Source of the DNA: Protonemura montana
Taxonomy: Eukaryota > Arthropoda > Insecta > Plecoptera > Nemouridae
Assembly: GCA_947568835.1 (NCBI GenBank)
Contig: OX387606.1
Span: forward strand, 17,298,001-17,362,000
Length of the DNA: 64,000 nucleotides
Direction: 5' to 3'
The notes under the pieces are model-generated. The model ran no database searches. It saw only the letters and a program-made list of their open reading frames with translations, and had not been told where the DNA came from. Position numbers and translations under genes: made by a program. Positions 1 through 13,281 of this stretch are shown in pieces. The first letter of the stretch is position 1. Each line of letters opens with the position of its first letter.

Positions 1-324
1 GTGAATGACAATCTTGTGTTTTTAGAGAATACCTTTACACGAAAAAGTTTAACGAGGAAAAGAGCAAAACACCAAGAGAAACTGATAGCTTAACAACAAA
101 GAAAACAAATTACAGGTAAGAAACAAGACTAAAAATATAACGGATGTGCGACACACGCGCTCAAAAGCAAATAAAGTTAAAGCATAAAATGAATATTTTG
201 ATGTTCGTAGTTCCAAAAAAAAAAAAAAAAAAGAAGATTTTTAGAGAATTCAGAAAAGAGAAAAGTTGTCAGCTACACGTAATAGCTTGTGTACATACCT
301 GGCATTAATCACGTACGCTTCCAG
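1..324 (+). other. Intron upstream of the Ctr last exon
   Basis: No coding similarity was seen. The stretch is AT-rich with an A-run near 217-232. It ends at a weak acceptor (CTTCCAG, 318-324). The frame of the following exon stays open back to 266, so a slightly longer exon cannot be excluded. Confidence 0.4.
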
Positions 325-526
325 GAAACAAATGTTCAGCGGCATGCATGCCCTGCAAACACTTCTACAGGCTGTGCAGATGCTTCTGAGTTACTTCCTC
401 ATGCTTATCTTCATGACGTACAACGTATACCTCTGCTCGGCAATCATTATCGGCGGTACACTCGGCTTTTTCTTGGTGGGTTGGCGGAAATCAGCGATTG
501 TAGATATAACTGAACACTGCCACTAA
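325..526 (+). CDS. SLC31: Copper transporter Ctr/SLC31 family, C-terminal exon (partial)
   Basis: Ctr proteins are trimeric plasma-membrane or endosomal copper(I) channels. This exon carries the family's second and third membrane segments and the C-terminal tail. TM2 reads SYFLMLIFMTYN and contains the MxxxM copper-relay motif. TM3 is Gly-rich (GGTLGFFLVGW) and includes the GxxxG packing motif. The protein ends VDITEHCH, the conserved HCH copper-binding tail, followed by TAA at 524-526. The N-terminal methionine-rich part and TM1 must lie upstream of the window. The gene converges with SMARCE1. The family call is firm; the exact 5' border of the exon is not, because the polypyrimidine tract is weak. 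Confidence 0.88.
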
Positions 527-1744
527 CAGCTAGTGGGATTCACTAGCACCTAAGCTGTGGCTATAGTATCTGGATGGGAATGATTGGTAATTACTGAGCA
601 CTAGTAACTTCAGGTAATGACACCTGAGACGACAAAAGTTAGAAAAAAATGGTAATTTCACCAATTCATTTTCCTTGCGCCTGTGACTATACTCCTTTAT
701 CCATGCTTGTGATTGCTAGGACTCGAAACAAAGGGTTTAATTTCTTATGCTTTGTTATTACGGTAAATCATGTTCACTATTATCTCGTCAAGTTAAAGTG
801 GCCAATAGGCACCAATACGGCCAATTGTAAAAAAAAAACCCACCAGAGCAACGGTGACGTTGGCCATTTTAACGAGTTTAATATACTCGACTTGATATTA
901 ATAAATTTTTGTTGTTATTTATTATTAAATAAGTATAATCTGATGGTTATTATCATGGGCTGGAATTGTTAATGAACCAATAGAGAGCATCTTTAAGTTT
1001 GTAGTGTATATTTTTTTACATTAAAATGAGGAAAAGATGTAATATTATGTTGGTTGTTGTGTACTATTCTATTCCATATCCAATTGGTTTCAAACATATA
1101 TTTAAAAAACAATTGCAAATACTACTTCGTGACAATTTACAAATTAAAAGTTGCGTGACATTTTCCTACAACATTGAAGTAATTGAACCTTGATCCCCCA
1201 ACATTGAACCTAAAGTTACAACAAAGTATTAAAAAAATACAATGCAAAAAAACTCTTCCTATAAGCATTCTTGAATGTAATCCATCTCCAGCTACTAAAA
1301 TGTGGCCTAAGTTTGGTTTGCTTTTCTTAACATCTTGTAAAAGTCCGTCACTGTATTTTGTATTTTAAAATTATATTTTATCCACGTCAACCTTTCTATG
1401 TGCTAACGACTGAAATAAACAGTGCAAGTATCCAATAGCAGGAATTTGCTTGCCACATGATCTGACTGTGCCAACAGAGATTCCTCCTGCTAAAAGACCG
1501 GGCACACAACACTTAATGGGCCCGAATTCTCACACAAAGGCTTAGAAGATTCTTAAAGGTTAGTTTTTGAGCCGCTAGTCACATTCAGTGAGCAGTTACT
1601 TTACTACTCTGGCAGCTAACATCATTGCTCCAAAGATTTTGCCAATTCAACTCCTCGACTCCCGGGCCCTGACAAAACCGAGTCCGACACGCCACTCCGA
1701 TTTCATTCCCTAATCGGCCAGCGGCGTGAGTCGCGGGCTCACCG
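527..1744. other. Convergent 3' flanks of Ctr and SMARCE1
   Basis: No credible coding exon was found. AATAAA-like sequence near 899-904 is a candidate poly(A) signal for the plus-strand Ctr gene. The small open frames at 649-972 and 1183-1368 are AT-rich and match no family I know. Confidence 0.4.
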
Positions 1745-4700
1745 TCATTCCGCCGCCCCTTGCTTGGCCGCCTCCTCAGCTGGCCCTGGCTCCTCCTTGA
1801 CGACCTCTGCAGAGGCAACGGGCTCTGCAGGGGGAGGTGCTTCTGCCTCGGGGCCAGGCGGGACTTCCATTGGCTCGGCGGGGGGCGGGACCACCTCCAT
1901 CGGCTGAGCCAACTCTTGGACGGGGGGCGGAGTAGCGAACGCCTGACCTACTGGCTCGGAACCCTGAGCAGAATGTAAGGAACAGACATGAAGACTTGCA
2001 ATAAAATGGATAGCTAGTATTCAGCGAAGTTTTTCTGGTAGCAAAGTAAGTTCATTAAGGAGTTAGTAGCAAGTCTCATAATAAAATGAAGATATGAGCT
2101 ATTTTGCTGAGTTCGGCACACTATTTATGAATAGGTAATAACCATGCTTTAAAGGTGCTGCTAAAGTTGCTATTGCTGGCTTCCTCTGGTAGCATATATT
2201 TTCCAGGTAATCCAGCCAAATCTATTATGAACGTGATTATGGGCAGACTATTTAGAGTTTAAATAGAAAAATTATGCAAAGCCCCAGCACACACCTGCTG
2301 CGGCACTTCTGTCGGCTGTGGCGGCGCAAAGTGATGTGCAGGCATTGGCTGTCCCTGCGTCGGCATTGGGGGTCCTTGCGGATGCATCGGATGTCCGTGC
2401 ACCGGCATGCCTTGACCCTGCGGCGACATGGGATGCACATGTGATGGTATCTGTCCCTGCGCTGGCATGGGCTGGCCCTGGACCGGCATGGGCTGTGCAG
2501 GCATCGGCTGGCCTTGCCCGGGGTACTGCTGCTGGTACGGCTGGAAGTACGGCGCGTGCGGCGGACCGCCTTGGGCATACTGTCCCTGAGCCGGGTAGTA
2601 GGCTTGAGGCCCTGGCGGCTGCTGCGCAGGATAGGCTGGGTACTGGGGACGTGCTGGCATCTGCTGGTACTGCGCTGGCGTGGGAGGCTGCTGCGCTGGT
2701 ACGACGGGCGCCGGTGGGCGCTGGAAATTTGCTGGCGCTGGGGGCGTTGCTTGAGGGGGCAGCACTTGCGGGGGCGGTGCTACAACTTCGGTGGGCTGGG
2801 GTGGCTGGGTCTCGGGGGCCACGGGCGTGGGGGCGGGCTGCGGGACCTGAAAGGTGTAGGAGGTTAAACATCGATGGACAAAGACCTAGCGCCTGTTTAA
2901 GGAATCTGTCCGCAGAAATGTCTCAGCTGAGGCAATTTTTACTTCTTTAATCATTATGAGAGAAATATAACTTTGTTGTTTGAAAACTCCAAATATAATT
3001 ACTGCAAAAGTCTGTTTTACTAGTTTTTTTTGTTTTTTTTTGTTTTTTTTGTTTTTGGATTTCCAAGATGCACAAATATTCAATGCCTACATGTTGTTTT
3101 CTATTAATTGATGCATAGAATCGTCTTGTTAATGCCATGTTACAATTCAAACCCAGTTACCGATTAGGAAGTGAGGCCTGAATGGGACTCAGCCCTAAAG
3201 CATTTGGACGTCTCCCCCTTCCAAGCATAATGACCATACAACTCACCTGCACCTCCAAGGCTGTAGGCTCCGCTTGTTCGGGCGGGACTTCGGCCAGAGG
3301 CGTGGCCTCCTCGGCTGGAGGTGTCGGCTTGGCTTCCTCGGCGGCCGCCTTAGCGATGCGTTCCTTGCGTAGGAGATCCACCTGCCGCTCTACCAGGCGT
3401 TGGAACGCTTCGTCGTCCACGGCCTGCACGCAATGCTGCAAAAAGGGGACACGCGTTACGCATAGAAGACTTTGGAAATGTTGGCCTTGCCACTCGTTTG
3501 GATATCACCTGTCTCCCAGCAGTGAAACCTGAATTAGGACCCAAATTAAATCCAATTTAAATATGGTTAGGAATCACGTGAAAAATACAGAGATCCAAGA
3601 AGTTAAAGAGTTTGTTACATAGGTACAGATACTAGGGTACACTAGGGAAAAAGAGTACAAGAAATGCAATTTTAAAATGGAGAACAAACTCCCGTTTGAT
3701 TGACTTAAATGAGCAAGTCACCTAAGAATCACTCCTAAACGTTTGAATTAAGCAATATAGTTATTTTAATCAAAATACTGTGAAAAATGCTAAAGCAAAC
3801 ACATATTATTACAAATTTAATAATCTGCAATCCTAAGAAACTTACCTTTTTCAGCTCCTCCTGAAATGTCTCGCTGCTCTCAACAAACTTCCTCTTTTTG
3901 GACTCGAACTTCTCCTCGATTTGCTGCAGTTCAGCTTCGAGTTTCTTCTGGTGCATTGTCAGAGACTGCACCTGCCGCTTGAGCACCTACCAATCAATGA
4001 TCTCATTAGTAGTCTTCAAGCACACTAAATAGAACATAAAGGTTTTGCACAAAGTGTCATTTGTATTTAGCCTTATGTAAAGCCCATAATTGAAATGACA
4101 TCATTTCCACGTAAATTATGTATTTAAATCAACTCTCCATATAGAAATTGCAAAAACTGGTTGGAAGAGACAGGAAATGGATTTAATTTGTACATTATAT
4201 GTGAGCTTTAGCCAACGCGACATTCTTACAGCAATTTCTTAGGGTTTCAATAGAGAATTGTATCTAAAACTAACTGGCAAGGGAAGATTTTGACACTTAT
4301 CAAACGGGATCAAAATTTAAAGTCTCTTGCCGTGTGTTTGTTCCATTTTTCGTAACATATCGTGGAGATTAAATTGTATTAAATAAGTTTTGCTCACAAT
4401 GAAAGATATCATACAATTTGTAAAGCTATCGTTTGACAGCTACCGTAAATTGTTTTCAAATTCATTATCTCATAGAGTTTCCACAATGCAGTGACCCACT
4501 GTGACACCATTGGTAACACATAACATTTTACATTGATATTTCTTATCTTCCAACCAAAGTAAAAAAAAATCCTTGATGTTGGTGACCATTTAATTTTCAG
4601 CTGAAAGATTACTTTAAAATTGAATGGTTGTGGAGGAAAGTTAATCAACAAGCCAAATCTCTGAGGCAGATCGAGAGATTACCTGCATCCGTGCGGTGGT

Positions 4701-7700
4701 GACGACAGAGCGAACGTCAGGTACGACGGCGTCGGAGAAAATCTCATTGATAAGTCTGTGGTTGCGCAAGTAGCGACCGTAAGCCACGTGCTTCACGGAG
4801 TAGCCGTCATCGTGGTCTGCAATCAAGGCACGTTCTAGACCCACACCATTCCACGTCACCTCTCTGCCTTAGTCTAGCGTCTCATGGCTTTATTGTGTGG
4901 ACACTGGTCCGGACATTAATTAGCTATTTACAATATCTAGTCGGATAAATAAAGCCAATCTAAGAGAAATGTAAACAGTTAAACAATATTTGAAAAGCCT
5001 TTTTCATAAATGTTCTTACCGTCCTCATCCTCGGCGGGCTGAATATCAATGCGGCGGTCGACAGGCTTGCCACCTCCTGGCGGAGCACGCTCATGAGTGT
5101 CCCGGTCATCGGACGCTTGCTGCGCCGCTGCCAACCCAACAACACTGTCATTCTGACGTCCAAACAACGCCAACATGCAGCGCAAAGCAACTCACAAGCA
5201 TGCACAAGCGAGCTCAACTTCCACCCTGCGATAATATTAGTCTGATTTTGACATTGAATGACATTTGTGACAAAAAGATGCCACTTTTAACACTAGGTAC
5301 CTAAAGCGGGAAACGTAACTAATGTCATCACGGCTCTAGTATCAAAATTTCTGATTATGAATGGTCCCAATAACAATCCCAAATTGTATTTTATTTGTAT
5401 TTTCTCCCATTTTTAAATTAGTTTCTTAGCAACATGACCAATTGATAACAACAACACAACACTTATTTACGATCAAATCGCTAATTTTTACACAATCATC
5501 GTGCAAGGAACACGAAGGTTACATAAATGGTATGCAGAAATAATGAAATCTCACCACATTTTTGAGCAAAAGAACATTGGAAACACATACTACGTTGTAC
5601 ATTCAATGCAGTATTCACTGACATGTTTATGCTAAATTATCAAAAACATGGGCGGTCATTATTCCTGCTTAGTGCAAACCATTCAGAGGATGTCTACATG
5701 CAAAGTGACACATTGCTAATCAATAGGTTATATTTTTTCAGCAGGAGTTAAACAGGAGAACATGGAATACAAGGCGAGTAGGCAATGCTAAAGGCGACTA
5801 CATCACAACACCGAGAACACCGATAGAGATGATCAATGATGCTGTGACATACCGGACTTACCGCGAGTCTTGGCCGCTAGGTAGGCCACGTATGCCGGGG
5901 AATTGTGATACACTTTCAAATTTTTCTCATACTCTAGCTGAAACATGAGAAATGACAAAAAGCTGCTAAAAATGTGTGATTGATGAAAGCGGTTTCGAAG
6001 AATACATTTCAGAGAAGTTGCTTTGCTTCTGAAAGCAAGCTGCACTTTCGTTGTGATAAGTCTGTTTATCGTGAGAAGTCTGTTTCCTTTAGAGGTCCTT
6101 GGCGAGTTTTGTTGTGTCTTGTCATTCTCCACGTGTGGTACATTACACATTTTAAAATTTTGATTATTCCACTGATTATCCATTCTCCCTTGGAAAGACT
6201 TAACCAAAACAATGTCGTAAAAATGTCCCTAATTCTAATCACATATTGTATTGCGTAGAATGATAATTACTACTAAAATAATGGCAGTCTCATTGCTAGA
6301 AGCACAAAGAACCACAGGCTCAAACACCTTCTGAAAATTGACATTGCCACTTAGACTGAACTATGTATTTAATAGGTGTATATCAAGTTTTGGAAGTTTG
6401 ATACAGGCACAAGCATTGAAGCAGGAGAAAATAAAATGAATTATTTATGTGTATACTTTTTTTTGCAAACAAGTGCAGCTTTTGTATCATCGGCATTGTA
6501 CCTCTTAGAAACGATTCTTCGATGACATGGTAAAATCAACCAGGATTGGCAATACAAAAAACATTGAATGACGCTCGATGGTGATTGGCAAAAGCACCTG
6601 ATTGGAGAAATAACGTGATTAGCGGAAGGAAATGAGTCCTAGACGTGCTGGTGTAACCCTGACGAGGTCCTAGCGACAACGGTGGAAACTCACAAGCAAC
6701 CTCTATGCCCTCATGAGTGCACAACACAAAACATAACACTTATTCTAGCACGGATCTAGGTGAAGACACAAACACAAGTCGTAACAATTATCCCGTAACT
6801 ATTGGCCCGTTAGCAGAATTCGTACCTCTCCGTTTGGTATTCGCCCACGTCAAGTAATTTGGCGAGCAATGATAAGATCTCATGGCATCGTTATACAAAA
6901 CCTGAAATGAGAATGTCTCTCTGGATTCATAATTCCAGCTAGGATTGGGTAGGGTTAAAGGAAAGAAGGTAAGGAAGTCACAAGGTAATTGTGCTGTAAT
7001 GCCTCAATTGTCTGGAGCAATTTGCTGGTGGAATTTTGTTAAGATGTTTACTGCCAAGATTCAGGTGTCCAACACGCCGTTGAAAATATTTCTATTCTAT
7101 ATTGCTCGTTATTTGCTTAGAAATATCCAATTAGTGTTTCTAAATTTTTAAGCGGGTTGTTATATCTTTGAATTCCCATTCAATAACTGGGTCGGTCTAG
7201 GCACAGAAGCAGATTGACGAAAGATTAAAATGTGAAACTTGTAAAATAAAATATCTTTGCAATTTGATAAAACTTTAATAGGACAGACCATCAATCTTCA
7301 TGTTAGCAAATAAGTAGAGCTGAAAAATGTTTGAAAAAATAGAGTAACGCACTTTTGGTAGATATAGGTTGTACTATTGACTATTCAACTGAGATTAAGA
7401 TCCACACTACGCTACAAAAGCAAGAAAGTTATCGCCAAAACATACCTTCTCAGCCTCATATTCCTCGACGAATTCTGTCTTGTCTTCTTCGGGCAAGTCA
7501 CGCCACATCTGCCCGATAATCTTCCCGATTTCCCAGAGCTTCAGCTCGGGATTCTGCGCCTTGACCGTGTCCCAAACCTTCCTGCTATATCGCATGTATG
7601 GCATGAGCGGCTTCTCAGGAGCCTTGGGAGCCTTGGGCACTCGTGCGTCAGCCTGAAAGACGCAAACTTATCTCAGTCGGAAGTCGAAAAATGCTGAAAA

Positions 7701-10034
7701 TACTCTTCACGAGACATGATATTAAAAATCATCATAAATATATCTTCTTCGTCTTTGGAAACATATAACTACACCCTAAAAATTTGGACAATAGTAATAT
7801 ATTATAGTGGTTTTTAGACTCATGCCTATTTTATTTAACCTTAGCACTCGTTTTGAAAAATACTTTGTAAAACTGGATTTTGAATGCTAAGTAAACTGCT
7901 ATTACCCTTGATGAAGTAACAGGCAAAAGTTAGAAAACATCAGGAAAATTAGTGGCTTTATACTTAGCTACAAAACCTAGTTTTACAAAATAGTCTTTTT
8001 CAACAATACTATGTCACTTAGGTACTAGTTTTCTAGATGAATGGTCCTTTCTCAGATCAACCAGCTTGTTCTGCTATGAATTTAGACTAATAACCAATCA
8101 GCTTACCTAAAAAACCTTATTTGTCAAAATTCTCATGCATCTCCAATTCTTGCAACTACTTACCCCCGCCCCCCCTTTTCCGACTTTCTGCGGCGTAAAT
8201 CCAGGGTGGCCATGTGATGTAGAGATGAATGGACTCTGAGGAAAAAAAAATACATAAAAGTTGATTTTTGGTTCACAAATTCTTTTTATTTTTTTTGTGT
8301 CACATTTTAACAATCTTACCGCAGAAGATGAAGAATTAGATGCATTGGAGGCCCGGAGTCGTTCTGAAATGTATAAAATAATATATAGCAGATGAGCAAC
8401 GAAACAAGAAGATGCAACCTCAAAAACATTTTGCAGATAGTATTCGACATACAATTCAAAAACGAGGAAATGCTTATGTCACTTGTAGAATGTGCAGGTA
8501 TTACGTGTGTTAGTGGCCATTTCATGCTTAGAATATAACTACTTATCCGTTTTCTTGTAGTGTGTATGAGAAGAACCATTAAAATTGAAAAAAAAAATCA
8601 AATAAATGCCATGCATCAGCCCAGGAACTTACGACCACTCCACAAGAAAATATTCAATGTACATGACAAAATATTTCAGATGCCAAATTGAACAATAAAA
8701 TTCACGGCATGCACAAAACAGACAGGTGCAAGTATTGCCTACTACCTACCTCTTGAAAATAATTTCCATTGTCCAGAGTATATTTTGTAGATACCTTTAC
8801 TTTTACATAAGTTATGTATTGTAATTCCAGCTTACACTACGTTTAAATGGTAGAAAGAGCTGCATCATATTCAATTAATGTGGTTTTGGAAAAAAAGGTT
8901 AAGATGTTGTATACATGTGCTCCTTATTAACTTGGTGGTCTGACAAACTCAAACAAACTTGGATGTTAAGCTACATTTGAACTTATTTAATTTCTCCTTA
9001 ATTTCACCTGAATATATATTTTTTTGAATTAACTATTAAGAGGATCCAAATTGTAGGTCTATTGCACAAGATTTAACTTTAAATTTCCAAGTGAGTTGTA
9101 CATAATATTTTCAAAAGCTCTGGAAAATGCACACGATTTAGACAGAAAGATATCTGAATATATTCAAAACCAACCACCACTCTGTGAAAAAGTGATTGGA
9201 AACCAGCAACAATTCGGTCTGTGAACCATATTACTTTTTTATTATGCCAATTCATGGTGGTATGCATCTAGGAAATGTTCATCGAGAACAATCCATCAAA
9301 AGATCTTACCTTTTAAAATGTTGAATGTCATAGGGACTCCAGCAGACAGCATATCTAAATAAAAACACAATACAGAAACTGCATCGCAACACAACTTGCT
9401 TATGTCAAAGTGGGCTATTATCTGTTACTTATGCAGGTAAGGAATCCTAACACTACTTTTCAAAAGGGCCATACTGAAAGGCAATTTAAAATGGGTCAAA
9501 AGTGATTCGGCATTAGCACTACAAAGCAGTTAAAGGTTATGAATAAAAACAAGTAAAACGTAAGTAGTACAAATGTAACGTAAAAAAACATTTCAGATCA
9601 ACTCCTACGACAAACATGCAGAAAAAACTACGTTCTCCTTGAAACTTTTTTTAACACACACTTCACCGTCACGAAACCTATGGTATAAAAGACATTTTTC
9701 TATGCAAGCAGGAGTGGAGTGTACACCTTTCAACAAAAAGGCAACAATAAGGACAAATACTAGTAATCTACCAAGTACACTGTCAGAAACACAAAATCTG
9801 CTTGGAAAAAAGAATAATTTTGCTAATTATGACAGCAAAAATGTTAAGACATTTTTTACATCCTTGTTCTTATCATCCTATAATCATCCTCACATCCTAT
9901 AATCTAAAAACGCAAACCTAGGGAAAACCTAGGCACTAGTAGCAGTATGCAATAAGCGTTATCCACTCACGATTTCCAGACATTGGGCTTGGGGAAGCCA
10001 GGGCAATCTGCTTGTAGTTACCAGGAAGAGCCAT
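1745..10034 (-). CDS. SMARCE1: SMARCE1/BAF57 (fly BAP111/dalao), HMG-box subunit of SWI/SNF remodeller
   Basis: This is a DNA-binding accessory subunit of the nuclear BAF/BAP chromatin-remodelling complex. Twelve coding exons join in frame: 10034-9971, 9354-9310, 8363-8320, 8235-8164, 7652-7446, 5937-5862, 5127-5020, 4816-4683, 3986-3846, 3435-3247, 2846-2295 and 1963-1745 (stop 1747-1745), giving about 616 residues. Residues 76-144 are the HMG box ([28 protein letters not shown]). After it come the family blocks [43 protein letters not shown] and a coiled coil ([19 protein letters not shown]). The last two exons encode a long Pro/Gln/Met-rich tail with PMPAQGQ-type repeats, then an acidic Pro/Glu end. 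Human BAF57 is about 411 residues, so the tail is the main lineage-specific part. The ATG sits 26 bases inside an exon with a good acceptor (TTTTTTATAG). All phases agree across the introns. Confidence 0.95.
7805..8005. repeat. Penelope-like terminal-repeat remnant in a SMARCE1 intron
   Basis: The left half (7805-7900), read on the minus strand, matches the 3' tail of the Penelope-like element at 44092-45845, sharing ATGAGTCTAAAAACCA and TGCTAAGGNTAAATTAAAT-like sequence. The right half (7901-8000) matches the same terminal repeat on the plus strand (TTGATGAAGTAACAGG then GTTAGAAAACATC). The halves form an imperfect hairpin around that core. No coding remnant was seen. Confidence 0.6.
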
Positions 10035-10521
10035 TTTAACTGCTCATATGTTATTCCTCCCTATAAAAAAAGAAAATACTTTAACAAATGTGGATTGCGA
10101 CTTCTTTCCACTCAGCAGTAGAAATTTAAAAGAGTAGAAATCATAGACTTGTCAGTTCGATAAAATCCTCAAGTGATGGGCATGAATGAATATAAAAAAA
10201 TTGACTAAGAGGTTGGTAATCAATCATCGAGTTTGGAGAAATTTATGCCATGATCATCTGAAATATTTTGGGGATTGTTAATATATAGTTTAAAAATCTA
10301 ATAGTTAACATTATTCTATATTTCGACCATAAGTGATTGCTTTATTCTATATGCGATCATTGATGTGTACAGTTTAGCAAGGAAGCCGACAGGATTTTTC
10401 TAATTTTAATGGCTAAGTGATTGATTTAAAATTGATATAAGAATAGCATTAGAAAAATTGGTGTTACTCACACGTTTATGGGCCCTGATAGGTATTTCTT
10501 ACAGAAATCACAATTATTTAC

Positions 10522-10640
10522 CGAAATGAAGTAGTAGAATGGTACCGTCCACTGTAATCACGAAGATGCCTGACGCGACGCCATGTTCTATTCTCAGCAG
10601 ACTGCGCCGCCCCTTTACGCGCGAAATTCGAAAGTATGGA
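10522..10640 (-). promoter_or_regulatory. Probable SMARCE1 5' untranslated exon and promoter
   Basis: A locally GC-rich patch in AT-rich DNA ends, on the minus strand, in a good donor (TTTCG followed by GTAAAT, border at 10522). The first coding exon starts at 10060 with an acceptor and no in-frame upstream ATG, so a non-coding first exon here is expected. The DUS4L stop codon is about 240 bases upstream, so the two same-strand genes are closely packed. The exact transcription start is not resolved. Confidence 0.45.
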
Positions 10641-10855
10641 AATTATTCAAACGTGAAATTTAGAAGTAAAAACATTAATAAAACATGCTATTGTAAGTCT
10701 TTCAAAGGTAACATATCTAAAACTTAAACTAACTTTAAAAATGGATACTTCAACTATTCATTTTAGGAATAAAGGAATTACAGGGCTATAGGAAAATTAT
10801 TAGATGCACACATTTCCAATAAAAAAGTTATTTATGGAACCTAGGGATGAAAAGT

Positions 10856-12749
10856 TTAGATTCCATTAAACAGATTAAACGCTCCATCCAAATGATCGTC
10901 TGTTGGTATTTCAATTTTCATTACTCTCTCTTTGAAGTAGCTTCCTTGATCCTCCTCTTCGTTTTCACATCCAATGATTCCACCTCCCATCCAATCCTCT
11001 ACCTTCAGATCGACAAAAATACCAAAGTAATCGCCAAGAAACTTGTAGACTGGCTCAGCACTGCGCATGCTGTTGAGCTTGTTTCGTTCCACTTTAGGTA
11101 AAACTTTTTCCAGCATAAAGACAAGGTGATGATGAAAACATTTGAAAGACACTCCGGTGTACGTTGCAATGTTTACCCAACTTCGTACGCACTCGACAGG
11201 TGTTTTCAAGTGTCCAGCAAACATTCCTGGGTTTGCTAAGATCCCACGAGCGGCCATTATTCCTAAAAATAATTTGACACTTCATCATGGTTCAAACACA
11301 TAAAAAGAAAATATTTAAAAAACCCAAAATACTTCATTTTTTAATGTTTAATTTAATATAATTTCAAGTGTACCTTGACAGCCTGTAATCTCTTTCAGTT
11401 CTTGTGCTCCTTCCAGTGTTTTCACATCACCATTAGCTATTAATGGTAACTGCAGACTATCACGAAGTTCTCGTAATGCTTCCGTACTGATCGGAGTATG
11501 TCTTTGCTGAGGTGTTCGGGCATGAACTGTCAGAAACGAAACACCAGCAGCTTGAAGCGTCTGGCAAAGTTGTACTGTTTTCCTGAAGTTTGTATAAACA
11601 TAGTAAACATAGTAAACAAAGTAACATAGTAACATAAAACGAAGTAACATAGTAAGCAAAGATACAAGTCTTATCATAGTTTTTAAAATCATCTAAGCTT
11701 GGGAGAACAAACCAAATCTATATTTTGTTGAAAACAAACAAGACTTTTATCATTTAATTCATACTAACACCAGTAATAAAATTTGTATATACTGTAATGC
11801 TAATAATAGCGTATAATAACGCTCTTAATTGGTTAACTTACTTTAAGTCATCATCTATCCGAATTTTTACAGACACTGAGAATGGCTTTGGTATTGCGTT
11901 TCTTACTCTCAAAACCATGTCCTTGACTAATTGTGGTTTCGATAATAGGTCGCAGCCGTAGCCCTCTTTCATTGCCCAGCGTTGGGGGCAACCACAGTTT
12001 AAGTCAACGCCATTGCTGAAGCTGCAAAGAAAAATGCATGCTAATGTTCGTATCAATAATGTTCGTAGTGTTCTTTTAGTTACCTACCACGAGTATTACA
12101 AAACTACTTAATCTAGTTTTCTAGTTAATCTAGTTTTTAAATCTACAATTTATTGCAACCAACAGGAAGAAAAATGTGTTCATTCCATTTAATGTTTTCC
12201 AAAGTTGTAAATAAACTCCTATTCTATTATATTCAATGCATTTAAAAAAAAATTAATCAACAAATGAAGAATTTTCTCACGGAGCAACAATTTCGGCAGC
12301 AGCGGCAAACTCCGCGGAGTTGTTAGCAGCAAACTGAACTACTAGAGGGCTGTCACCTGAAAAAATTAAATGGATCAATTTAAGTAATTTTGGTCAATTG
12401 TCAATTTCCCTTGCTTCGCAGTGTGCTTACCCTCATTAGTTGAAAATTCAACTGATCTTGACTTTGATGACATAAGAAATGAATCTGCTAGAATCATTGG
12501 AGTAAAACATAGATCACAGTCATATTTTCTTACTAATGTTCGGAACGGCAATCTGCAAAAAGTAATAACAAAGATGTATTAAAGCCCAGACATAACCTAA
12601 CATTAGGTGACTACCTACCTACTCGTTAGTAGAATCAGAGATTAGAATTCTCTCCAGGAACAAATATACACTTACTTGCTGTAACGAACCATCGGCGCAC
12701 ATACTTTCACTAGATCATTTCCGTGAAAAAGATCCAGAACGTCAGTCAT
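10856..12749 (-). CDS. DUS4L: tRNA-dihydrouridine(20a/20b) synthase, DUS4L type
   Basis: This FMN- and NADPH-dependent enzyme reduces uridine to dihydrouridine in the D-loop of tRNA. Six exons join in frame: 12749-12676, 12552-12431, 12356-12281, 12021-11842, 11582-11374 and 11262-10856, encoding about 355 residues. Visible motifs in order: VCAPMVRYSKLPFRTLVRKY (FMN-binding barrel start), CFTPMILADSF, VQFAANNSAEFAAAAEIVAP, then VDLNCGCPQ with the conserved catalytic cysteine, SVKIRIDDD, FLTVHARTPQQR, LPLIANGDVKTLEGAQEL and MAARGILANPGMFAG (phosphate-binding end). The 133-residue last exon is helical and somewhat longer than in human DUS4L (about 317 residues in total), with an acidic segment ENEEEDQG. 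All catalytic motifs are present and there is no frameshift. Confidence 0.95.
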
Positions 12750-12966
12750 TTTTCCGATTTAATTTAATAAAATACGATAATACTTTAACCTATGCTTTAA
12801 CGGCGGAGCTCAGAGAGGAGTTAGGTAGAGAGGGGTAACCCAATGTTATAGGAGAAAACCTACACGAAATGCGCAGCTAGCGCCATCTCTGTTCGAATCA
12901 ACGGTACTATTTGCACCCCGCACCACGACTCCCCCTCACCCATCATTTAGCCCCGGTTTTCATTCA
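12750..12966 (-). promoter_or_regulatory. DUS4L upstream region
   Basis: This is short flanking DNA with no coding match. The 12896-12909 stretch AATCAACGGTACTA recurs at 16792-16805 beyond the THAP gene, in the same orientation. Confidence 0.3.
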
Positions 12967-13120
12967 AATTCAGAATCTGTCTTAGTAATGTCATTGCTGT
13001 TTCAGTAACATTTGCAATTTGAGAGGAAATAATAATGCTTGTTACAGACATTAATTTTTCTCATCAAATTGCAAAGGTTACTAATAAAGCAATGGCATTA
13101 CATTGGCAGATTCAGTGTTA
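12967..13120. repeat. Imperfect inverted repeat (foldback, MITE-like)
   Basis: Two arms of about 65-70 bases face each other around a loop of about 20 bases. Left-arm blocks AATCTGTCTTAGTAATGTCATT and GTAACATTTGCAATTTGA are matched by the reverse complement of TGGCATTACATTGGCAGATT and TCAAATTGCAAAGGTTAC on the right. No protein is encoded. It lies between DUS4L and the 3' end of the THAP gene. Confidence 0.6.
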
Positions 13121-13281
13121 CAGCAAAAAATTATCAGTCAAGGACCAAGGTATAACTAATTGAAAAACAGCATCATTTTTGACACATATAAGTGTTTAAT
13201 GAAGTGATTAGAAATTATGCAAGTGAAAACATACAAAGAAGACATGCTGAACACACAAGATATGCTGTAGCAATGTGAGGT

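Noticed and set aside
2272-2950. Several long frames opposite or overlapping the SMARCE1 Pro/Gln exon
   Set aside because: They are shadows of a GC-rich repetitive coding exon; the spliced BAF57 frame explains the sequence.
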